This document shows, piece by piece, positions 17,335 to 26,640 of a stretch of 64,000 nucleotides of DNA. This stretch comes from DAOTVX01 sp034436015 (GTDB lineage Bacteria; Chloroflexota; Anaerolineae; Anaerolineales; Villigracilaceae). The stretch lies in NCBI GenBank assembly GCA_034436015.1, contig DAOTWG010000009.1, positions 124,001 through 188,000 of the forward strand, written 5' to 3'. How positions within the stretch are numbered: position 1 is the stretch's first letter; every line of letters starts with the position of its first letter. The translations under genes and the position numbers were made by a program. Below the pieces are notes generated by a model. The model was not told the DNA's origin, did no database searches, and saw only the letters and a program-made list of their open reading frames with translations.

Positions 17335-20300
17335 TCAGCGTCTCCTTCGATAGGTTAACGGCGCGACGCCCGTCTCGCGCCGGAAGACACGGCTGAAATA
17401 ATTGCTATCCGAGAAACCTACTTCCAGGGCAATCTCGGTTACCGTCATCTCCGTAGTAGTCAACAATTGCTTGGCCCGTTGAATGCGATAGCGGGTCAAG
17501 TAGTGAACCAAAGAAAGACCCGTCTCCTGGGTAAAACACCGAGAAAGATATCCCTCACTCACACCAATGTGACGGGCAATATCCTCACGCCCCATCGGCT
17601 CGCTATAATGTTCATGGATATAGGCTATGGCCTGGCGGGTAAGGCGCTGGGCTTCGCCGCGCAAGCGCTGGCGGCGCGTCAGCGCGTCGCGGATGTGGGA
17701 TAACGTCTCCGCCGCAGTAAACATGTCCTTATGCAGCACAGCGGCGACGCTGTGGTCCAGACGTGCCATCTCTTCCTCCGTCAGAGACTTGGCGCTGATG
17801 ACCACAACCGGCACAGCGCGTGCCGCCTCTAGCCCGTGCATGGCCTCTAACACGGCAAAGCCATCCATCTCCGGCATCATCAGATCCAACAAAACCAGAT
17901 CAGGACGAGTGGTCTGCATGATTTGCAAGGCTTCCCTGCCCTCCTTCGCCAGCAAGATTCGATAACGGGGAAATTGGGTTCGCACAAGACGGGCGTGCGC
18001 CTCCAACACGCCGGGGTCATCGTCCACAATTAAGATCGTCCCACTCTCCGCAGAGACATCTAGGCCTCCCTCCTGCCCCCAACCTAAACGCTGCAGCATT
18101 CTAGCCAATTCCGTAGCGCGAATAGGTTTCGTTAAGTAGTCCAGCTCCAACAAGGCACCGCTATCCTGCTCCGTCTGAAGCGCATAAAACAACACGGTCA
18201 CCTCCGCGGTCGCCGGATGCGCCTTCAAAGCCCGCATTGCCTCTAGGCAACGTTGGTAGGCTTGATACACGTCCAGCACAATCGCGGTTGGCGGCGCCTG
18301 TACTACCCGCCTCAGCCATGCATCGTCCTCCCCCCATTCGACGATTTCCACCGCAAACCCTTGCTCCTCCAGATACTTCCGCAGGGACGACGCACGTCCA
18401 GGATGAGGAGTAACGATCCAAACCATGGCAATCGGTTCGCTGTGTAGAGAAATGGCCTGCAAGGTCGGCAACGTGAAAAAGAACGTTGCCCCTTCTCCCT
18501 CTATTCCCGACGAACGGACACCGATTTCGCCGCCGTGCATCTCAACCAAACGTTTACAGATAGCCAAGCCTAGCCCTAAGCCACCATAACCGCGCGCGGA
18601 AGCACGCTCAGACTGACGAAACTCCTCAAAGATAATTCGTTGTTCGTCTGGCGGAATCCCAAGGCCCGTATCGCTCACCGATACAACAAGAAAGTTCTCC
18701 CCCGCCTTCACCGTCAGAGTGACTCTGCCCTTTTCCGTAAACTTGACCGCATTGTTGATGAGGTTCAACACGACCTGCCGCAGACGAGTGGGATCTCCCC
18801 AGACAAGCGGCAAATCCGGTGGAATATGAGTGTACCATTCCAACCCCTTCTCGCGCGCCAACTTCTCGCCAACGACCACAACAGCATCGAGCGCTCGAGC
18901 CAGATCCAACGGCTCACAGACGAGACGCAACTCTCCTCGCTCATCGCGCGCCAGATCCAAGACATCGCGTATCAACCCTTCCAGATGCCGCGCCGTCGCA
19001 TGGACGAGGCGCAAATTCTCGCAATCGAGGGACTTGCTTTCTGTCGCCTCTTTCAGCAAGACTTCGCTCAGCGTGGTAATTAGGCCCAACGGTGTGCGTA
19101 GCTCATGGCTGACCATGGAAAGAAAGCGGCTTTTCAGACGATTTGCCTCTTCGGCCAGTCTTTGGCTGGCCGCCGCCTGGCGGTACAAACGAGTCGCCTT
19201 CGTCAACAGGCGATCGCGTTCATCAAACAACAGCGCACCCTTGACCGAACTTCCCAACTGACTGCGTAACGCCTCGTAGATTGCGCCATCATGCGGACCC
19301 ACCTCAAAGACAACAAAGCCGATCTCCTCGCCCTGGAATTCCAGCGCCTCCACCGCCAGGGTTTGTCGCCGTTCCCTCCACAAGTCTGGCGGCAGAATGC
19401 GCGCTGTCGGATAACGCCTCTTTCCTTCGCCGAGCCGTTGTCCTTTCTCACACGCCAGCACCACACGCGCCCACTCCGCCGGGCGATTGACGCCCTCGTA
19501 CAGAACCAAATAGCAGTATTCGATTCCAAGGCGCTGCAAATCACGCGCCAGAATCTCTAGCAGGTTGTCCAAATGAAACGTGACTGCCATGGCTTGACTG
19601 ATGGCGCGCAGGACAGCCATCTGCTCATTGAGCTGCACCCGTCGTTGAAGTTGCTGTTGCAGAATCAGTTCGTTCAGGAATACCCGCCCTCGATGCCAGA
19701 GGTTCTCCGCTTGCATCAGCAACCGCGGGTCACGGGCAAGAAACCGATAACTTTCCCGACGCATGGCAGAAAGCACATCCTGCAACTCTGCCACAGATAG
19801 ACGATGTTCCATCAATTTGCGGGCTGTCAGATCGAGTGCCGTCAAGAACGCGGCCCCCTCATCGTCCTTGTCCAGACTCATCTGGAAGGCCTCCAACCAC
19901 TCCTCGGCCGTATGGGCGAAGGCTGGGTCGCTGCGTGGCACCATCGCGCGTTGCATTTCGCTCAGCAGAACACTCCGTCGCTGCTCCAGAAGCGTTTTCG
20001 CCTCGACCAGCGTTGGCGCAGGCAGACGACCTCCTTCCAGCCGAGTAAGCGACATGCCATCGTCAACGCGCGAGACGCTCTCAAATAGACAACCGCACGA
20101 GCGACGGACAATCAGGCGGGTTGGGAGGATCAGCCTGGGCGGCACACTTTTCCCTTCATAGTGAGCCAGCAAAGCCTCCAACGCCAGGCTTCCCATCTTG
20201 CGCAACGGTTGACGAACCGTGGTGATCGAGGGCGTACTGGTCGCCGTTTCCACCGTATCGTCGAAACCGGCCACAGCCATATCATAGGGAACGCGCACGC

Positions 20301-20973
20301 CACGCGCTTCCAATTCCTCAATGGCGGCCAATGCCATATTGTCATTGGCCGCTATTAGGGCATCAAACTCAGCGTGCCGCTCTTCCAGCAGAACGCGCAC
20401 CCCCTCCCGGCCACCGGCTGGCGACCAGTCTGCCGGTTGATAGAGCAAATCGTGCTCCACCGTCAACCCGTGCGCCCGGACCTCATCCAGATAGGCTTGA
20501 AAACGCTCCTCGGCCTCGGGATTACCAACCGGACCCTGCAGAAAAGCCAGTCTACGCCGCCCATGGACCTCTATCAGATGCCGGGCCAGGGCGCGCATGC
20601 CATCGTAATTGTCCACCAGGATCGAAGTAACGGCCTCGCCGAGAGGAATGCCAATGTTGACCATCGGTAGAGGAGCGAACACTTCATGATAGAGTTCAGA
20701 TAACGTAGGATTGACAATGATCACCCCGTCTAAAGTCGCCGGTTGGATTTGACGATAAAGCGAACGATGACGCGAGGGGTCATAGATATTAATATCGCCA
20801 AAGCCGATCAGGTTTACATCCAGGACACCGGCTTCTTCGACAGCACCCCACCAGATCGGGCCGCTATAGGGATTGCTCAGCCCCCAGGTGACAATAAAGC
20901 CGAACGTTGGCCGCGCGCGCTTTCCCCTCCCCCTCGACGGGCGTTTTTCGGAATCCGACGAGACGGTTGGCAT
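17335..20973 (-). CDS. Hybrid sensor kinase/response regulator with LacI-like sensor and AraC output
   Basis: A 1212-residue cytoplasmic regulator joining a whole signalling route in one chain. Residues 22-310 form a LacI-type periplasmic-binding-like domain without the LacI HTH (FGFIVTWGLSNPYSGP, PYDMAVAGFDDTVETA). Residues about 440-600 look like a GAF domain. The kinase core has SHELRTPLGLITTL (phosphorylated His near 623) and an ATPase domain with NLINNAVKF and GLGLGLAICKRL. A degenerate receiver follows (near 870-985), then a true receiver with ILIVDDDPGVLEAH and LVLLDLMMPEMDG (Asp near 1030), and an AraC HTH from about 1115 to the end (GVSEGYLSRCF, EVGFSDSNYFSRVF). It probably senses an imported sugar and activates the glucan locus downstream. 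No membrane segment is visible. Confidence 0.9.
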   Translation of the reverse strand: MPTVSSDSEKRPSRGRGKRARPTFGFIVTWGLSNPYSGPIWWGAVEEAGVLDVNLIGFGDINIYDPSRHRSLYRQIQPATLDGVIIVNPTLSELYHEVFAPLPMVNIGIPLGEAVTSILVDNYDGMRALARHLIEVHGRRRLAFLQGPVGNPEAEERFQAYLDEVRAHGLTVEHDLLYQPADWSPAGGREGVRVLLEERHAEFDALIAANDNMALAAIEELEARGVRVPYDMAVAGFDDTVETATSTPSITTVRQPLRKMGSLALEALLAHYEGKSVPPRLILPTRLIVRRSCGCLFESVSRVDDGMSLTRLEGGRLPAPTLVEAKTLLEQRRSVLLSEMQRAMVPRSDPAFAHTAEEWLEAFQMSLDKDDEGAAFLTALDLTARKLMEHRLSVAELQDVLSAMRRESYRFLARDPRLLMQAENLWHRGRVFLNELILQQQLQRRVQLNEQMAVLRAISQAMAVTFHLDNLLEILARDLQRLGIEYCYLVLYEGVNRPAEWARVVLACEKGQRLGEGKRRYPTARILPPDLWRERRQTLAVEALEFQGEEIGFVVFEVGPHDGAIYEALRSQLGSSVKGALLFDERDRLLTKATRLYRQAAASQRLAEEANRLKSRFLSMVSHELRTPLGLITTLSEVLLKEATESKSLDCENLRLVHATARHLEGLIRDVLDLARDERGELRLVCEPLDLARALDAVVVVGEKLAREKGLEWYTHIPPDLPLVWGDPTRLRQVVLNLINNAVKFTEKGRVTLTVKAGENFLVVSVSDTGLGIPPDEQRIIFEEFRQSERASARGYGGLGLGLAICKRLVEMHGGEIGVRSSGIEGEGATFFFTLPTLQAISLHSEPIAMVWIVTPHPGRASSLRKYLEEQGFAVEIVEWGEDDAWLRRVVQAPPTAIVLDVYQAYQRCLEAMRALKAHPATAEVTVLFYALQTEQDSGALLELDYLTKPIRATELARMLQRLGWGQEGGLDVSAESGTILIVDDDPGVLEAHARLVRTQFPRYRILLAKEGREALQIMQTTRPDLVLLDLMMPEMDGFAVLEAMHGLEAARAVPVVVISAKSLTEEEMARLDHSVAAVLHKDMFTAAETLSHIRDALTRRQRLRGEAQRLTRQAIAYIHEHYSEPMGREDIARHIGVSEGYLSRCFTQETGLSLVHYLTRYRIQRAKQLLTTTEMTVTEIALEVGFSDSNYFSRVFRRETGVAPLTYRRRR

Positions 20974-21001
20974 AGGCAGTCTCGGATTTGGTCGTTACAA
21001 C

Positions 21002-22915
21002 CTACACATCCAGATTTCGCACAGTCTTTGCGTGGGTCTGAATAAACTTGCGGCGTGGGTCAACCGCGTCGCCCATCAACATATCGAAGGTCCGGTCGGC
21101 CTCTGCCGCGTCCTCAATCGTGACTTGAAGCAGCGTACGATTGGCCGGGTTCATCGTAGTATCCCATAACTGTTGTGGATTCATTTCACCCAGGCCTTTA
21201 TATCGCTGCATGCTAACCTTATCGGCGCCGACGCCTAGCGACTTGAGCAGTTTCTCCTTCTCTGCCTCGCTGTAGGCATAGTGTACCTGATTCTTGTACA
21301 AAAGGCGATATAACGGCGGTTGCGCAATGTAGAGATGCCCCTGTTCAATGAGCTGAGGCATGTAGCGGAAGAAGAAGGTCAACAGCAAGGTGCGGATGTG
21401 ACTGCCATCCACGTCGGCGTCGGTCATGATGATGACTCGTCCATATCGCAGACCGCCTAGGTCAAAGGTATCGCCAATACCGGTGCCGAGCGCCGAGATG
21501 AGCGCCCTGATTTCATTGCTGGAAAGAATTTTATCCAGACGAGCGCGTTCGGTGTTCATGATCTTGCCGCGCAAAGGCAGAATGGCCTGGAAATGACGGT
21601 CACGCCCTTGCTTGGCGCTGCCGCCGGCCGAATCGCCTTCCACGATGTACAGTTCGGTCTTCGATGCGTCGCGCTCGGAGCAATCTGCCAGTTTGCCTGG
21701 CAAGGTAAGCGATTCCAGCGCCGACTTGCGGATCACCAGGTCACGCGCCTTGCGCGCTGCATCGCGCGCCCGCGCCGAGGTCAGACATTTCTCCACGATC
21801 GCCTTTGCCTCGCGCGGATTCTCCTCCAGAAAAGCGCCAAAGGCCTCGCCAACCACTTGAGTCACATAGGTTTGCACCTCAGGGTTCATCAGCTTGACTT
21901 TGGTCTGACTCTCGAATTGAGGATCCGGATGCTTGACGGAAATAATCGCCGTCAGGCCCTCGCGCGTGTCATCGCCGGAGAAATTTGGCTCCGATTCCTT
22001 GAGCAGGCCGCTCTTGCGGGCGTAGTCGTTGATGACGCGCGTCAGCGCCGTCCGCAAGCCGGTCAAATGTGTACCGCCATCCACCGTGTTGATCGTATTG
22101 GCAAACGCATAGACCGACTCGGCGTAGGAATCGGTATACTGAATGGCAACCTCAATCCCTATTCCCTCGATCTCTTTTTCCACAAAGACAACCGGGTGAA
22201 GCGTGGCGCGATTACGATTCAAATACCGAACGAACGAGGCGATTCCGCCCTCGAAATAAAACGTCATTTGACGATCCGTGCGCTCGTCCACGAGGCGAAT
22301 AGTCACGCCGCGCGTGACGAAAGCCATCTCACGGAAACGCTGGGCAAGCGTCTCGAAGCGGTAATCTACTTCACCGGTGAAAATAAGCGGGTCGAACTTG
22401 AAGGTGGTCCGGGTACCCGTGTCCTCAGGTCGAGCCTTGCCGATGGTCTTCACCGGTTCCTGCGGGATGCCGCGTTCGTAACGCTGGAAGTAGACCTTTC
22501 CCTCCCGACGAACCTCCACCTCGCACCATTCCGAGAGGGCATTGACTGCGCTCACGCCGACGCCGTGCAAACCGCCGGAGACTTTGTACCCGCCGCCGCC
22601 GAACTTACCGCCAGCATGGAGCTTGGTCATGACGACCTCCAAGGCCGAGCGTTTCTCGGTCGGATGGGTATCCACCGGGATGCCGCGCCCGTTATCGGTC
22701 ACCGAGACGCTGGAATCGGGATGGATAACGACCTCGATACGCGTGCAGGCGCCGGCCAGCGCTTCATCAATCGAGTTGTCCACCACCTCATACACGAGAT
22801 GGTGAAGCGCCTTGACGTCCGTGCCGCCCACGTACATACCGGGCCGGCGTCGGACAGCCTCTAACCCCTCCAGAACCTGGATACTCGCCGCGTTGTAGTT
22901 GCCGATGACCGCCAT
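21002..22915 (-). CDS. gyrB: DNA gyrase subunit B
   Basis: A 637-residue type IIA topoisomerase ATPase subunit. The GHKL ATP site shows EVVDNSIDEALAG, VTDNGRGIPV and GLHGVGVSAVNALSEW; the TOPRIM domain has YIVEGDSAGGSAKQGRD and IIMTDADVDGSHI. The C-terminus ends PRRKFIQTHAKTVRNLDV. The length is that of GyrB proteins lacking the extra TOPRIM insertion of proteobacteria. ParE is the alternative, but the ILPLRGKIMNTERA pattern fits GyrB. It lies 28 bases upstream of the hybrid regulator on the same strand, which may be only proximity. Confidence 0.93.
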   Translation of the reverse strand: MAVIGNYNAASIQVLEGLEAVRRRPGMYVGGTDVKALHHLVYEVVDNSIDEALAGACTRIEVVIHPDSSVSVTDNGRGIPVDTHPTEKRSALEVVMTKLHAGGKFGGGGYKVSGGLHGVGVSAVNALSEWCEVEVRREGKVYFQRYERGIPQEPVKTIGKARPEDTGTRTTFKFDPLIFTGEVDYRFETLAQRFREMAFVTRGVTIRLVDERTDRQMTFYFEGGIASFVRYLNRNRATLHPVVFVEKEIEGIGIEVAIQYTDSYAESVYAFANTINTVDGGTHLTGLRTALTRVINDYARKSGLLKESEPNFSGDDTREGLTAIISVKHPDPQFESQTKVKLMNPEVQTYVTQVVGEAFGAFLEENPREAKAIVEKCLTSARARDAARKARDLVIRKSALESLTLPGKLADCSERDASKTELYIVEGDSAGGSAKQGRDRHFQAILPLRGKIMNTERARLDKILSSNEIRALISALGTGIGDTFDLGGLRYGRVIIMTDADVDGSHIRTLLLTFFFRYMPQLIEQGHLYIAQPPLYRLLYKNQVHYAYSEAEKEKLLKSLGVGADKVSMQRYKGLGEMNPQQLWDTTMNPANRTLLQVTIEDAAEADRTFDMLMGDAVDPRRKFIQTHAKTVRNLDV

Positions 22916-22938
22916 TCGCCATCACTCCAAAACTAGGG

Positions 22939-23922
22939 TTATACGTTCGCCGAACGCGCCTGCGCGCTCAACCGTTCCAGCACAGCCTGCAACCAGAGAT
23001 TGGTGTCACGATAGTAGACAAAACTGGCCGCAAGCAAAGAGGTGGTAACGAAAGCATGACCGAAAATGCCGACCAAGATCCACCAGGAATTCTCGGCAGG
23101 AACGCGCCAGAGATACGCCGTCCCTTCGCTGATGATAAAAGCTACCGCCAAGAAGAGTCCACTGCTCGGCAACGTATAGCGTACCATGCGCCAGCCTCGA
23201 AAAATCGAGAGCAATGCATTTTGCCGTTCCGCGTAGATTCCATGCGGTGAAAAGAACACCGGCAAAGCAAGCCAGATAGCAAACACGCTGGCCAGGAACA
23301 AGACGCTCTGACCAAGCAACGGGCTTAGCGCCGTCAACAGGCTGGTCGCGAACAACGCCGGAAGACCTACGACGAGGAACAGCACCGACCAGATCATGGA
23401 AAGCACTACCGCCCAGCTGAGGGTCCGCACAATGGACCGCCCTCGGAGGTTAAGTGCTGCGCCGGAAACCCAATGAAAATAGAAACCGCCCAGACACCAG
23501 CCAAGAAACACGAGAACCAGCACAGAGCCTAAGACCGCCAGGATGGAAGGCAACTCCATAATAAGGGCTGGCCCAAACGGCGTCTCCAGAGGCATCTGTC
23601 CAAACATCAGGCTAGTCACGCCGACCGGAAACGTGCGCAACAGAGCAAACAAGTTGAATCGAGCCAGGGCATCCAACATCGCCTGACGCGCCGCTTCGAT
23701 CTCCGCCTGGCTCGGGCCGGCAGGAAAACGAAAGAGAGGCGCGCGCGTCACCCAGGATGACAACAGCCCATACAGACGTAAATGAGGCCCGAGCCATAGC
23801 CACAAATCCAAGAGCAGAGGCGGCAGAATCAACACAATGCGGTTGGCAACGACGTCAAAACCGCTGGCCAAGGTGGCCATCAAACGAGGTGGAGAGGGAA
23901 GTTGAAGAGATTTCGCTTCCAT
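22939..23922 (-). CDS. Polytopic membrane protein of unknown function
   Basis: A 327-residue protein with about six hydrophobic helices, including RIVLILPPLLLDLWLWLGP, SILAVLGSVLVLVFLGWCLG and LFLVVGLPALFATSLLTAL. No catalytic motif or known domain is recognised. It sits 23 bases upstream of gyrB on the same strand and may share its transcript. The ATG at 23922 begins MEAKSLQLPSPPRLMATLAS just ahead of the first helix. Confidence 0.7.
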   Translation of the reverse strand: MEAKSLQLPSPPRLMATLASGFDVVANRIVLILPPLLLDLWLWLGPHLRLYGLLSSWVTRAPLFRFPAGPSQAEIEAARQAMLDALARFNLFALLRTFPVGVTSLMFGQMPLETPFGPALIMELPSILAVLGSVLVLVFLGWCLGGFYFHWVSGAALNLRGRSIVRTLSWAVVLSMIWSVLFLVVGLPALFATSLLTALSPLLGQSVLFLASVFAIWLALPVFFSPHGIYAERQNALLSIFRGWRMVRYTLPSSGLFLAVAFIISEGTAYLWRVPAENSWWILVGIFGHAFVTTSLLAASFVYYRDTNLWLQAVLERLSAQARSANV

Positions 23923-24119
23923 GGCAAAATTGATTTTACCACATCATCAAAAATAGCACCTTTGTTCTAGTCTGTCAAGCGTCCGATACGTCCGCCTGTC
24001 AAGAAACCCGACACAACGTTGGCGGCAACGCGCGGCGCGAACACAAGGTAAACACCAACAGGCCAGGAGGATCGCCACAACAAATGATCAACCCACGCTC
24101 ATCCTTGCGTGCAATCCAG

Positions 24120-24125
24120 TATAAT
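24120..24125 (+). promoter_or_regulatory. -10 box for a leaderless esterase transcript
   Basis: Perfect TATAAT followed by 7 bases (GCCATCT) and the ATG at 24133. The upstream hexamer at 17-base spacing (GCTCAT) is poor, so the call rests on the -10 and its distance to the start codon. Confidence 0.45.
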
Positions 24126-24132
24126 GCCATCT

Positions 24133-25050
24133 ATGAGAACAGACCGGCAACGAAGCAAAGGAGCTGGGAATACCAGGGTAAGAATCTTGACCGTACTGCT
24201 AGGATGTACACTGACTACCTGTTCTTCTTCTTTACCTTTACCTACCTCTACCGTAACCGCTACGGCATCCCCTCCAACTCCTTCGCCGTCGGTCATCTTG
24301 CCTTCTCCCTGCCCATCCCCCGCCGACCTACCGCCAACTCCATCCTGTGTAGAACAGAGCGGCGCGACAGAGATGCGCTCCCTTACGACGGAGTATCTAT
24401 CCACCCCTTTACGATTTCTTGTTTATCTGCCTCCTTGTTACCGCTTCGAGGAGGAGAGGCGTTATCCGGTTCTTTACCTCTTCCATGGCCTGTTTTACAA
24501 CGAAACGCAATGGGAGCAGATCGGAGCATTCACCACAGCCGATCGTCTCATCGCGACTGGCGAAATTCCCCCTTTCCTTATCATCCTTTCCTACGATCCA
24601 TCGGGTAAAGAACCCGATCAATACCCTTTTGCCGAGGCCATCGGCAACGCGCTGATTCCCTACATTGACCTCCACTATCGCACCTGCGCCGAGGCCGCCT
24701 GCCGGGCCGTCGGCGGTTTATCGCGCGGTGGCGGCTGGGCACTCCATCTCGGCCTGACACGTCCTGACCTATTTTCGGCCATTGGGGCGCATTCTCCAGC
24801 GCCTTTCCGGGCCGATTGGCCTCACTACGATGACTGGCTTACCTCGATTCCACCGGAGAAGATGCCCCGTCTGTGGTTGGACATTGGCGAATCGGATCAA
24901 CTTCGTCCTTCGGCGCAAAAACTTGAGGCCCTTTTGGAAAACCTAGACATTCCCCACGAATGGCACCTCTTTCAAGGAGAGCATAACGAAGCATATTGGC
25001 GCGCACATATTGAATTGTATTTGCGTTGGTATGCAATGGGCTGGCCGTAA
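24133..25050 (+). CDS. Esterase-like alpha/beta hydrolase, lipoprotein
   Basis: About 305 residues. The leader RVRILTVLLGCTLTTC ends in a possible lipobox, followed by a long Ser/Thr/Pro linker and, from residue ~95, a hydrolase of the esterase D type: RYPVLYLFHGLFYNE, GLSRGGGWALHLGL (nucleophile Ser in GxSxG), LWLDIGESDQL (Asp) and FQGEHNEAYWRAH (catalytic His). It should be anchored outside the membrane and cleave an ester, perhaps acyl groups on polysaccharides; the substrate is unknown. It is one of few plus-strand genes here. ATGs at 24109 and 24124 are upstream alternatives; 24133 is preferred because of the TATAAT box at 24120. Confidence 0.85.
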   Translation: MRTDRQRSKGAGNTRVRILTVLLGCTLTTCSSSLPLPTSTVTATASPPTPSPSVILPSPCPSPADLPPTPSCVEQSGATEMRSLTTEYLSTPLRFLVYLPPCYRFEEERRYPVLYLFHGLFYNETQWEQIGAFTTADRLIATGEIPPFLIILSYDPSGKEPDQYPFAEAIGNALIPYIDLHYRTCAEAACRAVGGLSRGGGWALHLGLTRPDLFSAIGAHSPAPFRADWPHYDDWLTSIPPEKMPRLWLDIGESDQLRPSAQKLEALLENLDIPHEWHLFQGEHNEAYWRAHIELYLRWYAMGWP

Positions 25051-25753
25051 GCGAAGCGATACTGTCGCTACGCTCAAGGGAGAGTTTTCGAGAGACCCCG
25101 CTCGTTCAGGATACCGTTCGTCTCTGAGTTATGATGGGTTTTACACAGAAAGCTTCTGTGAAATGCATTCTGGCACCCTGGATCCACAGCCCTGGGGCTG
25201 GCTGGGCGATTTTCTCTTCTGGGGACACACGCCCGGCATGAACTTTGTCCTGCGCCTCGTAACTTGTCTTCTTGCCGCTCTCCTAGTGTTAGGATGGCAT
25301 GGGCGCCGGTCATCTTGAAAAACGGCCTTATGGATTGCCCCGTTGCTCCTGTTCGCCTCCACGCTTGCCTGCGCGACGAATCGATGAGCGTCTTTCTCAC
25401 CGTACTGATGACTCTGTTTTCCGCCTTCTTGTTGACGATGACCTATTGCGGCGGTCGCCGGATGTGCTACAGTTTGCTCGACTGCTCGCGGAACTCCTTG
25501 CTATGGCCAAGAAGCCTGCTCGCTCGCCTTCTCCTCCTGCGATAGAACACTCCCGCGAGAAACGGGGCCCCGTCGTCGGCGGAAGGCGCCCTAGGTGCGC
25601 CTTATGGATGCCCCCGAATCAAACGCGTGAATCGAACATCCCGCCTTTGATGCTGCCCAGAGCAATCTATCGTTATCCGGAAGAGCAAATGGCCCGTTAC
25701 ACGCAGGAATCGTTCGGGCAAGAGAACGATACTTTAGAAGCAGAAGGCCACTT
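25051..25753. other. Gene-poor stretch, possibly a decayed lipoprotein gene
   Basis: No intact gene is convincing. On the plus strand, pieces in different frames look coding-like: a leader-like segment ending LLLFASTLACATNR near 25340-25385, then RLLVDDDLLRRSPDVLQFAR near 25420 in another frame. This could be a frameshifted remnant of a small lipoprotein, but the evidence is thin. Confidence 0.25.
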
Positions 25754-26617
25754 TTAGACGCCGGGAGAATTGGTTTCCGGAATGTGAACCGGCTTTTCCC
25801 TCCCCAGTTCCAGCGAACGCTGGTAGGCGGCCCAAATGGCGCGCGAGAGCGCGGTGCGGAAGCCTGCCTTTTCGAGGTAGTACAGCGCCTCCGCCGAGGT
25901 GCCGCCGGGTGAGGTCACCTGATTGCGCAGCGCGGCCACATGAACGCCGTTTTTCTCATGCACGCTTTGGTAGTACAGAACGGACCCCAGGATCGTCTGT
26001 AGCACCAACTTCTCGGCTATGTGACGCGGGAATCCTAAATGGACGCCAGCGTCAACGAGCGCCTCCATAAACATAAAGACGTAGGCCGGGCCGGTGCCGG
26101 AAAGGGCGGTCGCCATATCCAGATAATTCTCATCGTCCACCATAATCTCTTCGCCAAGAGCGCGCAGGATCGTGCGCGCCATGTCCTTCTGCGCCTCGCT
26201 GACGGTCGGCGCGGCCATCCAGACCGTGATTCCCTGGCTGATTTGAGCCGGCGTGTTCGGCATGGAGCGAACGACCGCCTCGTGCGCCAGGCCATTGCTA
26301 ATTTTGGCAAGCGGCGCGCCGGCGACGATGGACAAGACTAGGGCTTGCGACGGAATCGCGCCCTTTAGACCACGCAGCACCTCGGTCAGACGCTGCGGTT
26401 TCACAGAAAGCACGACCACATCGGCCTGCGCCGCCGCTTGGTTATTGGCGGTAAACGGTGCGACGCCGTATTTCCGGCTCAACTCTTCCACGCGCTCGAC
26501 GCGGATGTCGGCGGCAAGCAAGTTCGTCGCTTGCGCCGACCCCTGACGCAAGAGACCGGCAATCATGGCTTCGGCCATCGCGCCAGAACCAATGAAAGCG
26601 ATTTTCTTATCCAACAT
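25754..26617 (-). CDS. proC: Pyrroline-5-carboxylate reductase
   Basis: A 287-residue enzyme that reduces pyrroline-5-carboxylate to proline. The Rossmann fingerprint is KIAFIGSGAMAEAMIAGLL and the C-terminal dimer domain carries the conserved DMATALSGTGPAYVFMFMEAL and QVTSPGGTSAEALYYLE. Length and motifs match ProC throughout. It is the last gene of a yebC-ruvC-ruvA-proC series, 23 bases after ruvA. Confidence 0.94.
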   Translation of the reverse strand: MLDKKIAFIGSGAMAEAMIAGLLRQGSAQATNLLAADIRVERVEELSRKYGVAPFTANNQAAAQADVVVLSVKPQRLTEVLRGLKGAIPSQALVLSIVAGAPLAKISNGLAHEAVVRSMPNTPAQISQGITVWMAAPTVSEAQKDMARTILRALGEEIMVDDENYLDMATALSGTGPAYVFMFMEALVDAGVHLGFPRHIAEKLVLQTILGSVLYYQSVHEKNGVHVAALRNQVTSPGGTSAEALYYLEKAGFRTALSRAIWAAYQRSLELGREKPVHIPETNSPGV

Positions 26618-26640
26618 GGGCGTCCTCCAGAAGCAGAAAG

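Noticed and set aside
21593..22864. A 423-codon plus-strand open frame
   Set aside because: It is the exact antisense of gyrB, whose motifs are unmistakable, and it has no protein-like motif of its own.
24105..24125. TTGCGT upstream of TATAAT as a -35 box for the esterase gene
   Set aside because: The spacing is only 9 bases, far too short for a sigma-70 promoter; only the -10 box was kept.
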